From assembly GCF_024714495.1 (NCBI RefSeq), contig NZ_JAMZMJ010000010.1, positions 1 to 64,000 on the forward strand: a DNA stretch of 64,000 nt. Reading direction: 5' to 3'. The number at the start of each line of letters is the position of its first letter. Position 1 is the first letter of the stretch. The notes under the pieces are model-generated. The model saw only the letters and a list, made by a program, of their open reading frames with translations. It ran no database searches and was not told the origin of the DNA. The DNA comes from Marinoscillum pacificum (GTDB lineage Bacteria; Bacteroidota; Bacteroidia; Cytophagales; Cyclobacteriaceae). The translations under genes were made by a program, and so were the position numbers. This document shows, piece after piece, positions 42,891-52,027 of this stretch.

Positions 42891-43730
42891 TCAATAGATC
42901 ATTTTCAACAGAGCCGTAAGCTTCGCTTTCAGATGTCTACGATCTACGATAAAATCCAAAAATCCGTGATCCAATACAAATTCAGAGCTTTGGAAACCTT
43001 TTGGTAAATCCTTACCGATGGTCTCTCTAATAACTCGAGGACCTGCAAAACCAATCAAAGCGCCTGGCTCCGCAATATTGAAATCACCAAGCATTGCATA
43101 GGATGCTGTAACTCCACCAGTTGTAGGATCTGTTAGCAAAGAAATGTATGGAATACCTGCCTCTGAGAGCAGCGCTAGCTTCGCTGAAGTCTTCGCCATT
43201 TGCATCAAAGAGAAACCTGCCTCCATCATACGAGCACCTCCAGATTTAGAGATCATCAAGAATGGAATCTTTTTCTTTAATGAATAATCAATACCTCTAG
43301 CGATTTTCTCTCCCACTACTGATCCCATAGAACCACCAATGAAATTGAAATCCATACAACAAATGGTGATATCACGACCATTCATTTTACCATGTGCCGT
43401 TCTTACAGCATCTTTCAAACCAGTTTTAGCTTGAGTCGCTGCAATACGATCTGGATATTTCTTGCTATCTGTAAATTTCAACGGATCGGCAGAACTTAAG
43501 TCCTTATCCAGTTCCGTGAATTTGTTTTCATCGAATAGAATTTCGAAATACTCCTTAGAGCCAATTCTTACGTGAAAATCATCATCTGGACATACGTAAG
43601 CGTTGTTTTTAAGCTCACGCATGTGAATGATATTTCCACTTGGAGATTTATACCAAAGACCATCTGGGGCCTCTTTTTTCTTCTCTGTAGGGGTGTGTAT
43701 TCCTTTGTCTTGTCTTTTAAACCAAGCCAT
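42891..43730 (-). CDS. accD: Acetyl-CoA carboxylase carboxyltransferase subunit beta
   Basis: A 279-residue AccD that, with AccA, transfers the carboxyl group from biotin to acetyl-CoA in fatty-acid synthesis. The crotonase-type core is intact ([79 protein letters not shown]). The N-terminal zinc ribbon is degraded: Ser29, Gly32, Cys47 and Asp50 occupy the four positions that are Cys in the Escherichia coli protein, so only one ligand remains. It is a single gene between nqrF and DUF4834. Confidence 0.96.
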   Translation of the reverse strand: MAWFKRQDKGIHTPTEKKKEAPDGLWYKSPSGNIIHMRELKNNAYVCPDDDFHVRIGSKEYFEILFDENKFTELDKDLSSADPLKFTDSKKYPDRIAATQAKTGLKDAVRTAHGKMNGRDITICCMDFNFIGGSMGSVVGEKIARGIDYSLKKKIPFLMISKSGGARMMEAGFSLMQMAKTSAKLALLSEAGIPYISLLTDPTTGGVTASYAMLGDFNIAEPGALIGFAGPRVIRETIGKDLPKGFQSSEFVLDHGFLDFIVDRRHLKAKLTALLKMIY

Positions 43731-43752
43731 AAGCCGATTTTTTGTGAGTGTG

Positions 43753-43760
43753 CAAAACTA
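43753..43760 (-). promoter_or_regulatory. Possible Bacteroidota promoter of accD
   Basis: On the minus strand TAGTTTTG (-7, TAnnTTTG) lies 22 bp before the accD start, with TTTG 17 bp further upstream (43778-43781), close to the -33/-7 arrangement. Confidence 0.35.
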
Positions 43761-43780
43761 TATGATGTTCCTGAAATCAA

Positions 43781-43816
43781 ATAACGCCTGCTCGGATTTC
43801 TCCAAACAGGCGTTAT
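43781..43816 (-). terminator. Inverted repeat after the DUF4834 gene
   Basis: ATAACGCCTG (43781-43790) and CAGGCGTTAT (43807-43816) are perfect complements around a 16-base loop, 17 bp beyond the DUF4834 stop. The following T-run is weak, so termination is probable rather than certain. Confidence 0.55.
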
Positions 43817-43832
43817 CAATTTAGTCGTATTA

Positions 43833-44087
43833 TTACTTTACTTCCTCAAAATCAACGTATTCTCCTCCGCCGAAATTCTTGGTATCCTTCTTATCTTTTT
43901 GAGGAATATGATCAATATTCAAGTTACTATTGGGTGCTTTTTTATGATTATGCCTTTGTTGCTGGTCTGCATTGTAGCCCCGATTAAACTCCTGAGCTCC
44001 TCTAAACAACAGACCGAACAAATAGCCCCCTACTCTTACGAATAGGTAAGCTACCAATATTAAAATGATGATAAATTTTAAAAACAT
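43833..44087 (-). CDS. DUF4834-family small membrane protein
   Basis: An 84-residue protein with one N-terminal membrane helix (MFLKFIIILILVAYLFVRVGGYLFGLLF) and a basic/polar tail ending KKDTKNFGGGEYVDFEEVK. The layout and the terminal GEYVDFEEV motif fit DUF4834, which is restricted to Bacteroidota and has no known role. It follows carB by 14 bp on the same strand and is probably co-transcribed. Confidence 0.8.
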   Translation of the reverse strand: MFLKFIIILILVAYLFVRVGGYLFGLLFRGAQEFNRGYNADQQQRHNHKKAPNSNLNIDHIPQKDKKDTKNFGGGEYVDFEEVK

Positions 44088-44101
44088 AGTACTCCTATAA
44101 C

Positions 44102-46915
44102 TTATCTACTCAAGTAGAGGTTTCGTTCTGAGTAGATTTCTAAGAAATAATCGTCCATTAAGTCATCAATGAAATAGATCGCTTCACCAGTAGATTTCAT
44201 CTCAGGGCCCAATTCCTTGTTTACATTCGGGAATTTGTGGAATGAGAATACAGGTTCTTTGATCGCATATCCATGCTTGTAAGGTTTGAAATCAAAATCC
44301 TTCACCTTCTTATCACCAAGCATCACTTTCGTTGCATAGTTAACATATGGTTCTCTGTATGCTTTACAGATGAACGGAACTGTTCTGGATGCTCTTGGGT
44401 TTGCTTCGATGATGTATACTTTATCTTCTTTGATCGCGAACTGGATATTGATCAAACCTACAGTTTTCAAAGCTTTAGCAATCTTCACTGTATATTCCTC
44501 AATCTGACGCATCACAAAATCTCCAAGGTTATATGGAGGAAGTACTGCGTAAGAATCACCTGAGTGAATACCAGCCGGCTCTATATGCTGCATGATACCG
44601 ATGATATATACATCTTCACCATCACAGATTGCATCTGCTTCTGCCTCAATTGCACCTTCCAGGAAGTGATCCAACAAGATTTTACCATCAGGCTTGTCTT
44701 TCAATAGATTTACTACATGCTCTTCAAGCTCTTGCTCGTTGATTACGATCTTCATGCTCTGTCCTCCAAGCACATAACTTGGACGAACTAACAATGGGAA
44801 ACCAATTGTTTTAGAAAGCTCAACTGCACTCTCAGCATCCTCGATCGTACCATATTCAGGATAAGGAATGTTCTGCTCTTTTAGCAAATCAGAGAAACGA
44901 CCTCTATCCTCAGCTAAATCAAGTGCTTCGTAACTAGTACCTATAATTTTGATACCGTATCTACTTAGTTTTTCAGACAACTTCAAAGCAGTCTGTCCAC
45001 CAAGCTGCACAATCACACCTTCTGGTTTCTCATGAAGGATGATGTCATATATGTGCTCCCAGAATACTGGCTCAAAGTATAATTTATCCGCTGTGTCAAA
45101 GTCAGTAGATACTGTCTCCGGGTTACAGTTGATCATGATGGTTTCATAACCTGCCTCTTTTGCAGCAAGTACACCATGCACACACGAGTAATCAAACTCA
45201 ATCCCCTGACCAATACGGTTAGGACCTGAACCTAAAACAACAATTTTCTTCTTATCAGTAGGCTCTGACTCGTTTTCCTCATCAAAAGAAGAGTAGTAAT
45301 ATGGAGTTTGTGCTTCGAACTCAGCAGCACACGTATCAACCAGTTTGTAAACACGCTTGATACCTAGATCAATTCGCTTCGTATATACTTCACTTTCCAG
45401 ACACTTCACCAGGTGAGCGATCTGACGGTCAGCATATCCTTTTTCCTTCGCTTCTTTCAGTAGTTCTTTAGGAAGAGACTCAACTGTATGCTTTTCAATG
45501 TCTTTTTCCAATAAGATCAGCTCCTCAATCTGGTGTAAGAACCATGGATCGATCTTAGTCAACTTATGAATGGTTTTGAATGGAATTCCTAGCTTGAATG
45601 CATCATAGATATGGAACAACCTATTCCAGCTTGGATGCTCCAGACTGTAAAGCAATGCAGCCTGATCTTTCAGCTCTTTTCCATCAGCACCTAATCCATT
45701 TCTCTTAATTTCTAGAGACTGACATGCTTTTTGAAGGGCTTCCTGGAAGTTTCTTCCGATACCCATAGCCTCACCAACAGATTTCATCTGAAGTCCTAGC
45801 TTTCTGTCAGATCCCTGGAACTTATCGAAGTTCCATCTTGGTATTTTCACGATTACATAGTCCAAAGCAGGCTCGAAGAACGCTGAAGTTGTTTTAGTAA
45901 TCTGATTTTTCAATTCGTCAAGGTTATAACCGATTGCCAACTTAGCAGCAATTTTTGCGATAGGATAACCAGTTGCTTTTGATGCCAATGCAGATGAACG
46001 AGATACACGCGGGTTAATCTCAATACCGATGATTTCATCAGTATCAGGGTTTACTGAAAACTGAACATTACACCCACCAGCAAACTGACCGATACCATTC
46101 ATCATCTTGATCGCTAGATCACGCATGTTCTGATAAATAGTATCTGGCAATGTCATAGCAGGAGCCACCGTAATCGAGTCTCCAGTATGAACACCCATTG
46201 GGTCGAAGTTTTCGATGCTACAAATAATAATAATGTTTCCAATATTATCTCTCAATAGCTCCAACTCATACTCCTTCCAGCCCATGATACTCTGCTCCAC
46301 CAAAACTTCGTGGATTGGAGATGCCTGTAGGCCGGCGTTCAAGGCTTTGTCAAATTCCTCAGGATTATCTACAAATCCTCCTCCGTAACCACCAAGGGTA
46401 TAGGATGGTCTGATAACCAATGGGAACCCAATTTCTTGAGCAATTTCTTTTCCTTTTAAGAAAGAAGTAGCCGTTTCACCTTTACAAACTCCAACATTGA
46501 GTTCGTGCATTTTCATACGGAATTTCTCACGATCCTCAGTAGTTTCTATCGCATTGATATCCACACCGATGATACGCACTCCGTATTTCTCCCAAATTCC
46601 TGCTTTGTCACAATCAATAGCCAGGTTCAATGCAGTTTGACCACCTTGAGTAGGTAATACAGCATCAACCTTATGCTTTTCAAGAATCTCCTTGATCGAT
46701 TGTTTCGTAAGAGGCTTCAGGTAAACGTGATCCGCAGTAACCGGATCCGTCATGATCGTAGCAGGATTGCTATTGATCAGAATCACTTCAATTCCTTCTT
46801 CTCTTAAAGATCTTGATGCTTGAGAACCTGAATAATCAAACTCACAAGCTTGTCCGATGATGATCGGTCCACTTCCAATAATTAGTACTGACTTGATACT
46901 GGAATCCTTCGGCAT
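44102..46915 (-). CDS. carB: Carbamoyl-phosphate synthase large subunit, without allosteric domain
   Basis: A 937-residue CarB with two ATP-grasp halves (about 1-400 and 555-935; SVLIIGSGPIIIGQACEFDYSGSQA and KIVVLGSGPNRIGQGIEFDYSCVH open each half) and a helical oligomerisation region between them. It makes carbamoyl phosphate for pyrimidine and arginine synthesis with CarA, which is not in this window. The protein stops at the point where the roughly 135-residue MGS-like regulatory domain of the E. coli enzyme begins, so control by UMP, IMP and ornithine through that domain is absent. Confidence 0.97.
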   Translation of the reverse strand: MPKDSSIKSVLIIGSGPIIIGQACEFDYSGSQASRSLREEGIEVILINSNPATIMTDPVTADHVYLKPLTKQSIKEILEKHKVDAVLPTQGGQTALNLAIDCDKAGIWEKYGVRIIGVDINAIETTEDREKFRMKMHELNVGVCKGETATSFLKGKEIAQEIGFPLVIRPSYTLGGYGGGFVDNPEEFDKALNAGLQASPIHEVLVEQSIMGWKEYELELLRDNIGNIIIICSIENFDPMGVHTGDSITVAPAMTLPDTIYQNMRDLAIKMMNGIGQFAGGCNVQFSVNPDTDEIIGIEINPRVSRSSALASKATGYPIAKIAAKLAIGYNLDELKNQITKTTSAFFEPALDYVIVKIPRWNFDKFQGSDRKLGLQMKSVGEAMGIGRNFQEALQKACQSLEIKRNGLGADGKELKDQAALLYSLEHPSWNRLFHIYDAFKLGIPFKTIHKLTKIDPWFLHQIEELILLEKDIEKHTVESLPKELLKEAKEKGYADRQIAHLVKCLESEVYTKRIDLGIKRVYKLVDTCAAEFEAQTPYYYSSFDEENESEPTDKKKIVVLGSGPNRIGQGIEFDYSCVHGVLAAKEAGYETIMINCNPETVSTDFDTADKLYFEPVFWEHIYDIILHEKPEGVIVQLGGQTALKLSEKLSRYGIKIIGTSYEALDLAEDRGRFSDLLKEQNIPYPEYGTIEDAESAVELSKTIGFPLLVRPSYVLGGQSMKIVINEQELEEHVVNLLKDKPDGKILLDHFLEGAIEAEADAICDGEDVYIIGIMQHIEPAGIHSGDSYAVLPPYNLGDFVMRQIEEYTVKIAKALKTVGLINIQFAIKEDKVYIIEANPRASRTVPFICKAYREPYVNYATKVMLGDKKVKDFDFKPYKHGYAIKEPVFSFHKFPNVNKELGPEMKSTGEAIYFIDDLMDDYFLEIYSERNLYLSR

Positions 46916-46950
46916 ATTCGTATGGTGGTTTACATAGGTACAAATTGTGG

Positions 46951-46958
46951 CAAATTTA
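46951..46958 (-). promoter_or_regulatory. Possible Bacteroidota -7 element of carB
   Basis: On the minus strand TAAATTTG fits TAnnTTTG about 36 bp before the carB start. No good -33 is visible. Confidence 0.33.
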
Positions 46959-47083
46959 AGTCACGGATTCTCCACCGGAAAACTGTTTAAAATTAAATTT
47001 GGCAGAATTCTCATTTTTTTCACTTTTTATTCGATTCTTGAAAGAAAAACAGGGTATTCTCACAATTTCATTTCTGAAGACTC

Positions 47084-48061
47084 ATGAACCGTATCGACCG
47101 ACTTACAGCCATATTAGTACACTTGCAGAGTAAATCTCGAGTTCCACTGGAAGAAATGGAGGAGCGTTTTGAGGTCAGCAGACGCACTATTTTTCGTGAT
47201 GTGAAGTCTCTGATGGAGGCAGGAGTGCCTATCGGAGGTGATGCAGGCGAAGGATACTTCATAGTAGAAGGTTATCATTTGCCACCTGTCGTTTTTAACA
47301 AAGAAGAAGCTGCGGCGATCCTGGTTGGTGCCAAGTTCATACAGAAAAATGGTGGTGAGAAGATCTCTAAGAATTTTGAAGAGGCCATGTATAAAATCAA
47401 AGCCGTACTCAAATATCGTGATCGTGAATTCCTGGAAAACCTGGAAGAGAGCATATCCGTAATTGGTCCGCCCACTGCAACCAAGATGACCAACATCGAT
47501 CCTCATATTGAGGAATTGCAGATTGCCATAGCTTCTCAGAAAAAAATCAAGATTACCTATTACTCCAATTACACAGAGCAAACCAATCAACGTGAAGTAG
47601 AGCCTTTAGGCCTCGTTCATTACTCTGGCAGATGGCACTTAATTGCATATTGCTTACTCCGAGAAGATTTTAGAGACTTCAGAACAGACAGAATCCAGCA
47701 ACTGCATATCACTTCGGAATCATTTGATAGATCAAAACACCCCAACTTTATGGAGTTTGTTCACGGCATGGTAGGAGGAACTGATGCGAAAGAAGCTGAG
47801 ATTCGATTTTCAAAAAAAGCTGCTCGGTTCACTCAAGACCAACGCTACTATTATGGTTTTTTGGAAGAAACTAAGCATGAGGATTTTATTGATATGAAAT
47901 TCATCACTCCACATTATCCGTATTTAGCTAAATGGTTACTCATGTATGGAAGTGAAGTCAGCGTGTTGTCTCCTCCTCAGCTTCAGGGATTGGTTGCAAC
48001 CTATTCCAAAGAGCTTTTTGAGCACCATCAAAAATATTTTACTGCCGAACTAAGGAAGTGA
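47084..48061 (+). CDS. WYL-domain transcriptional regulator
   Basis: A 325-residue regulator: N-terminal winged helix of the HTH_11/DeoR-like type (MNRIDRLTAILVHLQSKSRVPLEEMEERFEVSRRTIFRDVKSL), a WYL domain at about 140-215 (KKIKITYYSNYTEQTNQREVEPLGLVHYSGRWHLIAYCLLREDFRDFRTDRI) and a WCX C-terminal extension. WYL domains sense ligands, often nucleic acids or nucleotides. It is the first gene of a four-gene run with a GyrI-like, a VOC and an SRPBCC protein, which it may control. Divergent from carB. Confidence 0.92.
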   Translation: MNRIDRLTAILVHLQSKSRVPLEEMEERFEVSRRTIFRDVKSLMEAGVPIGGDAGEGYFIVEGYHLPPVVFNKEEAAAILVGAKFIQKNGGEKISKNFEEAMYKIKAVLKYRDREFLENLEESISVIGPPTATKMTNIDPHIEELQIAIASQKKIKITYYSNYTEQTNQREVEPLGLVHYSGRWHLIAYCLLREDFRDFRTDRIQQLHITSESFDRSKHPNFMEFVHGMVGGTDAKEAEIRFSKKAARFTQDQRYYYGFLEETKHEDFIDMKFITPHYPYLAKWLLMYGSEVSVLSPPQLQGLVATYSKELFEHHQKYFTAELRK

Positions 48062-48116
48062 CATAGGGTTGACACTTTCGAATTTTTCTTTGATCCTGAA
48101 ACCAAACTTCAGGAAC

Positions 48117-48743
48117 ATGGAACTACTCAAAACAGATCTCATTAAATCCGACCCCTCTTATTACAAAGCAGGCAAAAATCCTCAACTCGTTGAGCTGGGA
48201 GAATACTATTATTTAACGATCAAAGGACAATCAAGCCCAGAAGATACACTCTTCCTAAATGCACTTCAAACCATATATCCCGTAGCCTACGGGATCAAAT
48301 TTCTATGCAAGGCAGAAGACAATGATTTCACTGTCCCTAAAATGGAATGCTACTGGTATGTCAATGGAGGGCAAGAAGTGCAGAAACTCTTTAGGCAGAC
48401 TCCACGAGATGAATGGATGTGGCAAATCAAAATCCGCATGCCTGATTTTGTAGAACATGATCATTTCTTCAGAGCGGTTCATAACGCAAGACAGAGAAAA
48501 CCTTATCAGACCAACTTTGATGACGTCAAGTTTGAACTGGTAAGAGAAGGGCTTTGCGCTCAAATTCTTCACATTGGATCTTATGAAGACGAAGCTCCAA
48601 ACATAGATCTGTTGCACCAATTCATTGAAGAACAAAACTGTCAGATTTCAGGATATCATAAGGAAATCTATTTGTCAGATCCTAGAAGAACAGCTCCTGA
48701 GAAACTAAAAACAATTATCAGATATCAAATTTCACCCAAGTGA
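48117..48743 (+). CDS. GyrI-like small-molecule-binding protein
   Basis: 208 residues from the ATG at 48117; the frame can be extended to a TTG at 48069, but that segment has no family character. It begins MELLKTDLIKSDPSYYKAGKNPQLVELGEYYYLTIKGQSSPED and has the SOUL/GyrI-like duplicated beta-alpha pattern (AYGIKFLCKAE, CYWYVNGGQ, LVREGLCAQILHIGSYEDEAPNIDLLHQFI, YLSDPRRTAPEKLKTIIRYQI). Such domains bind small molecules or inhibit gyrase; the ligand here is unknown. The context with a WYL regulator fits a ligand-sensing or detoxification role. Confidence 0.85.
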   Translation: MELLKTDLIKSDPSYYKAGKNPQLVELGEYYYLTIKGQSSPEDTLFLNALQTIYPVAYGIKFLCKAEDNDFTVPKMECYWYVNGGQEVQKLFRQTPRDEWMWQIKIRMPDFVEHDHFFRAVHNARQRKPYQTNFDDVKFELVREGLCAQILHIGSYEDEAPNIDLLHQFIEEQNCQISGYHKEIYLSDPRRTAPEKLKTIIRYQISPK

Positions 48744-48811
48744 ATCTTAGAATCGTCATTATGATCCAATGTCTTTTCTGCATTGGAATTAACCAGGCAA
48801 ATAATCAAACC

Positions 48812-49489
48812 ATGAACATAGAAGCAAAAGGACTCAGAACCACCATTTACAAAGTAGACGATTTAGCAGCGGCCACCGAGTGGTATAGCAAAGCGTTCGG
48901 CACCAAACCTTATTTCAATGAACCATTTTATGTGGGGTTCAATATTGGAGGATATGAATTGGGATTACTTCCAGAAAAAACAGAAACGCCAAAAACCACC
49001 AATATACTATCCTACTGGGGAGTGGATGACATCACAGATGCTTATGACATCATGATTTCTAATGATGCTATTGAATTGGAATCACCGCAAGATGTAGGCG
49101 ATGGCGTAATGGTTGCTCTTGTCAAAGATCCATGGCAAAACGTGATCGGGTTGATTTATAACCCATACTTTAAAACAGAAACTCCGGAAAACAGCATCAT
49201 AGAGTGGGCTCCATTTGAATTAGCGGACCATGCAACCAAAGAGGAATTATTCAATGCGGGAATGAGACTAGAAAAGGAATTTCTAATCAAACAACCCGGA
49301 TTCATCAAGAGAGAATTGCTTCATAAGCAAAGCAATCAATGGGTAGATCTCATTTATTGGGAATCCGAAACAGCTGCGCAAGCGGCAAAGGATGCATGCA
49401 AAACCAATGAAGCCGCCGAAGCATATTTCTCACTGATGAAATCAGTTGACGAAACTTCTATTAAACATTATTCAATCATCAATAAGTAA
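48812..49489 (+). CDS. VOC-family (glyoxalase-like) protein with C-terminal extension
   Basis: 225 residues from ATG at 48812. An earlier GTG at 48740 would overlap the previous stop and give an unconvincing hydrophobic leader. Residues 1-105 form a vicinal-oxygen-chelate module (LRTTIYKVDDLAAATEWYSKAFGTKPYF, GYELGLLPE, ALVKDPWQNVIGLIYNP). Residues 120-225 resemble a ferredoxin-like antibiotic-monooxygenase-type fold (FLIKQPGFIKRELLHK...WVDLIYWESETAAQAA). Enzymatic role unknown. It is followed 7 bp later by the SRPBCC gene. Confidence 0.8.
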   Translation: MNIEAKGLRTTIYKVDDLAAATEWYSKAFGTKPYFNEPFYVGFNIGGYELGLLPEKTETPKTTNILSYWGVDDITDAYDIMISNDAIELESPQDVGDGVMVALVKDPWQNVIGLIYNPYFKTETPENSIIEWAPFELADHATKEELFNAGMRLEKEFLIKQPGFIKRELLHKQSNQWVDLIYWESETAAQAAKDACKTNEAAEAYFSLMKSVDETSIKHYSIINK

Positions 49490-49496
49490 CCAAACC

Positions 49497-49937
49497 ATGC
49501 TAAACAAAGACCTAGTTTTCAAGACCTCCATTCAAATCAATAGTACAGCATCTGAAGTTTGGGATGCGCTTATCAATCCAGAAAAGATCAAAAAGTATTT
49601 TTTCGGAACAGAAACAAAGAGTGACTGGAAAACCGGAAGTGACTTGATCTTTCAGGGTGAATGGGAAGGAACTCCCTACATTGATAAAGGAACAATCCTG
49701 TCAATAGAACCAAATCGTATGTTGTCATACAATTACATCAGCAGCTTTTCGCAGCTAAAGGATAAGCCTGAAAACAGAGCAACGATCACTATGGAAGTTC
49801 TTGAAGAAAATGATCAGGCAAACTTGACTCTCACTCAAGAAGGTTTCGAAACTCAAGAGGCTTTCGATCACTCGGCAAGCAATTGGTCTAGTGTACTGGA
49901 AGATCTGAAGAATCGCGTTGAGAAAAACGACTGGTGA
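49497..49937 (+). CDS. SRPBCC/AHSA1-like protein
   Basis: 146 residues from ATG at 49497. It shows the AHSA1 pattern: VFKTSIQINSTASEVWDALINPEKIKKYFFGTET, WKTGSDLIFQGEWEGTPYIDKGTILSIEPNRMLSYNY, and a closing helix ASNWSSVLEDLKNRVEK. The fold makes a deep hydrophobic cavity for lipids or aromatic ligands. Last but one in the WYL-led run; no terminator separates it from its neighbours. Confidence 0.87.
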   Translation: MLNKDLVFKTSIQINSTASEVWDALINPEKIKKYFFGTETKSDWKTGSDLIFQGEWEGTPYIDKGTILSIEPNRMLSYNYISSFSQLKDKPENRATITMEVLEENDQANLTLTQEGFETQEAFDHSASNWSSVLEDLKNRVEKNDW

Positions 49938-50000
49938 TCTGATCAATTCAAACCATTTGCCTGGAAATCGATTTATTATAGAAACAAACGAATCGAAACT

Positions 50001-50216
50001 ATGAAAAGTGGAATGGTCCGAGGCGTGGTAATGATCGCTGCAGGAATTTTTTTAGTCTATTGGGCTCAATCTCACTCACCTAAAGATTTTGGACAAGTAA
50101 TTGGCAATGCTGTCTCTGGAGGCTACACCATGTCAGAACCATGGTATTATGTATGTCTTGTCTTGGGAATAGTAGTAGGCGTAGTGGGTGTGCTTAGAAC
50201 ATTCAAATCGATGTAA
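50001..50216 (+). CDS. Small two-helix membrane protein
   Basis: 71 residues with two membrane helices (about 7-24, GVVMIAAGIFLVYWAQS, and 48-65, WYYVCLVLGIVVGVVGVL) linked by a short polar loop. The layout recalls DUF3185, but the match is not firm. Its own terminator follows and it lies 64 bp after the SRPBCC gene. No function can be given. Confidence 0.65.
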   Translation: MKSGMVRGVVMIAAGIFLVYWAQSHSPKDFGQVIGNAVSGGYTMSEPWYYVCLVLGIVVGVVGVLRTFKSM

Positions 50217-50237
50217 CAACCTATTAGTACGGACATT

Positions 50238-50262
50238 AAAAAAGCGGCTCCAGGCCGCTTTT
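50238..50262. terminator. Bidirectional terminator
   Basis: AAAAGCGGC (50240-50248) and GCCGCTTTT (50254-50262) pair around a five-base loop. It lies between the small membrane protein gene and the end of the convergent repeat-protein gene and can serve both. Confidence 0.85.
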
Positions 50263-50263
50263 C

Positions 50264-51991
50264 TTATTTTATCTTAAACTCTATCGTTACTTCTTGCTCG
50301 TTATTGAGATAATCTACTGCCTTGATCGTCATTTCATGCTTGCCTTTACTAAAGCCGGTAATCAAACCTCGATAAGGAACAAATGCCGAACCATCTAAAT
50401 TGTAAGAAAGCGATTTAATACCAGAGGTCTGGTCTGTAGCTGACAAGAAAAGTCCAGATGTAATAGGATATGTTGGGATTTTTGAACCTTCCACAGCTCC
50501 TGTGTTGAACTGCGTGAAAATCTCTGGTAGAGTCGCATCATAGAAGAACGCAAACTCAGCCACATTTCGGTTGTTCACATTGTCATATCCATAGTACTCC
50601 ATTATGTAATACCCATCCTTCTCACCTTTGATCTCAAATGGTTCAGAATAATCCGTTTCTCCAATATCTGTTTTGAATGAGTAAGCAAATTTACTCAACC
50701 CAGATTCAACATCTTTTCCGGAAAATTTGATCTTGGTATACGGCCCAATAAACAAGGTATCATCTCTTACAAATGAGTGATTTAAAATAGCATGATCGAT
50801 AATTGGGCCTGTTAAATCCACATAAAACTTATTGACGTTATGCTTGTACTCCTCATAACCACCTTGTCCTAAGTATCTACTTTTCTTCTGATCGGCAGTA
50901 GAGTTATTCAAATTATCTACCGAATAATATTTAATGGAGTGAAGTCCTGCTACACTTGGTAAATAAAACGGTTTATCATATTCAACGAATTCAGAATTAT
51001 CAATTGAGTACCTGATTTCCTTTACTCCAACCTTATTATCAACCGCAGTAAGTTTCAACTTCGTTCTTCCTGAGAAATAGATTTCATCCCCTACGATAAA
51101 TCGATCACCAAGGACATCAGCCACCATTAATGGAGCTGAACGATCTAGATAGAATTTAAAAGAATGTGGTTCTTCTGTATTCCCAACATTATCTACAGAA
51201 TAATAGGTAATCAAGTGTTCACCCTCTTTCAATGAAGCAACTTTAAGTTCCTTTCCTGGATATTTTAAATATTCTCCTCCATCCAATTTGTAGTAAACAG
51301 ACTGAATTCCTGAAGTGGAATCATATGCCTGGAGATACATTTTAGAAGCCAAGGAAATGATATTATCACCTGTGATACCATTAATAGTCAAATCACTGAA
51401 GGGAACATCTGAATCCACAATAAAATCTACGGAATGCTTTTCTTCAGTATTGCCAACGTTATCAACCGCATAATAATCTATATGTACTTCACGCTCATCA
51501 AGCGTAAACGCACTATCATAAGCAAGTTCTTCAGCTCCGTTGATGGAGTACATTAACCTACTTACTCCTGTTAAATTGTCTTTAGCTTCCAAAGCAACCA
51601 CAACTTCATTCGCATAATACACCGCGTCTCCTTGATATTTCGAATTATAGTCGATTTTTATATTACTTATTGGATTAATTCCATCTGCATAAACCTCAAA
51701 CATCACTTCAGTATTTGGTACTGGGCGCATTGTTTTTGGATCTACAGCTTCTCTTGATCGAATGTAATTTACCCCCTCCGTATCCAGATAAAACGGCTCA
51801 GCGTATTGAGGAGTAGACTTGCTCTTCAAGCGTTCTGTATCATTTCCTTCAGGATTGTCGGCGATAAATAAATAAACTGGCTGTGACTTTTTCCAATATA
51901 AAGTGCCTGTAGTATCAATGAAGTGGGTTGGTTCCTGTGCAACTACCGAAAAGCTGATTATGCCAAGAAGAGTAAAAAGTAAAGACCTCAT
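50264..51991 (-). CDS. Secreted protein of repeated Ig-like (OmpL47-type) domains
   Basis: A 575-residue protein with signal peptide MRSLLFTLLGIISFSVVAQ and about five repeats of roughly 90 residues. Each ends in a strand with VDNVGNTEEPHSFKFYLDRSAP or a variant (YGYDNVNNRNVAEFAFFYDATLP, VDNLNNSTADQKKSRYL) and contains SG..S..YS.DG..F/Y..P. This matches OmpL47-type/chitobiase-C-terminal-like beta-sandwich repeats of surface proteins. No anchor or sorting domain is evident. It lies 36 bp after two histidine-kinase genes on the same strand, but its own signal peptide and distinct type suggest a separate role. Confidence 0.8.
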   Translation of the reverse strand: MRSLLFTLLGIISFSVVAQEPTHFIDTTGTLYWKKSQPVYLFIADNPEGNDTERLKSKSTPQYAEPFYLDTEGVNYIRSREAVDPKTMRPVPNTEVMFEVYADGINPISNIKIDYNSKYQGDAVYYANEVVVALEAKDNLTGVSRLMYSINGAEELAYDSAFTLDEREVHIDYYAVDNVGNTEEKHSVDFIVDSDVPFSDLTINGITGDNIISLASKMYLQAYDSTSGIQSVYYKLDGGEYLKYPGKELKVASLKEGEHLITYYSVDNVGNTEEPHSFKFYLDRSAPLMVADVLGDRFIVGDEIYFSGRTKLKLTAVDNKVGVKEIRYSIDNSEFVEYDKPFYLPSVAGLHSIKYYSVDNLNNSTADQKKSRYLGQGGYEEYKHNVNKFYVDLTGPIIDHAILNHSFVRDDTLFIGPYTKIKFSGKDVESGLSKFAYSFKTDIGETDYSEPFEIKGEKDGYYIMEYYGYDNVNNRNVAEFAFFYDATLPEIFTQFNTGAVEGSKIPTYPITSGLFLSATDQTSGIKSLSYNLDGSAFVPYRGLITGFSKGKHEMTIKAVDYLNNEQEVTIEFKIK

Positions 51992-52027
51992 AATATATCG
52001 TATACTGAGAAATGATGGTTTGGTGAT

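Noticed and set aside
47114-47590. 158-codon frame antisense to the WYL regulator
   Set aside because: The regulator on the other strand has full domain support. The antisense product is rich in Phe and Tyr, the usual result of translating A/T-rich coding DNA backwards.
48740-48811. Signal peptide for the VOC protein from the GTG start
   Set aside because: The hydrophobic stretch is short and ends without a clear cleavage site. VOC proteins are cytoplasmic and the family pattern begins at the ATG at 48812.
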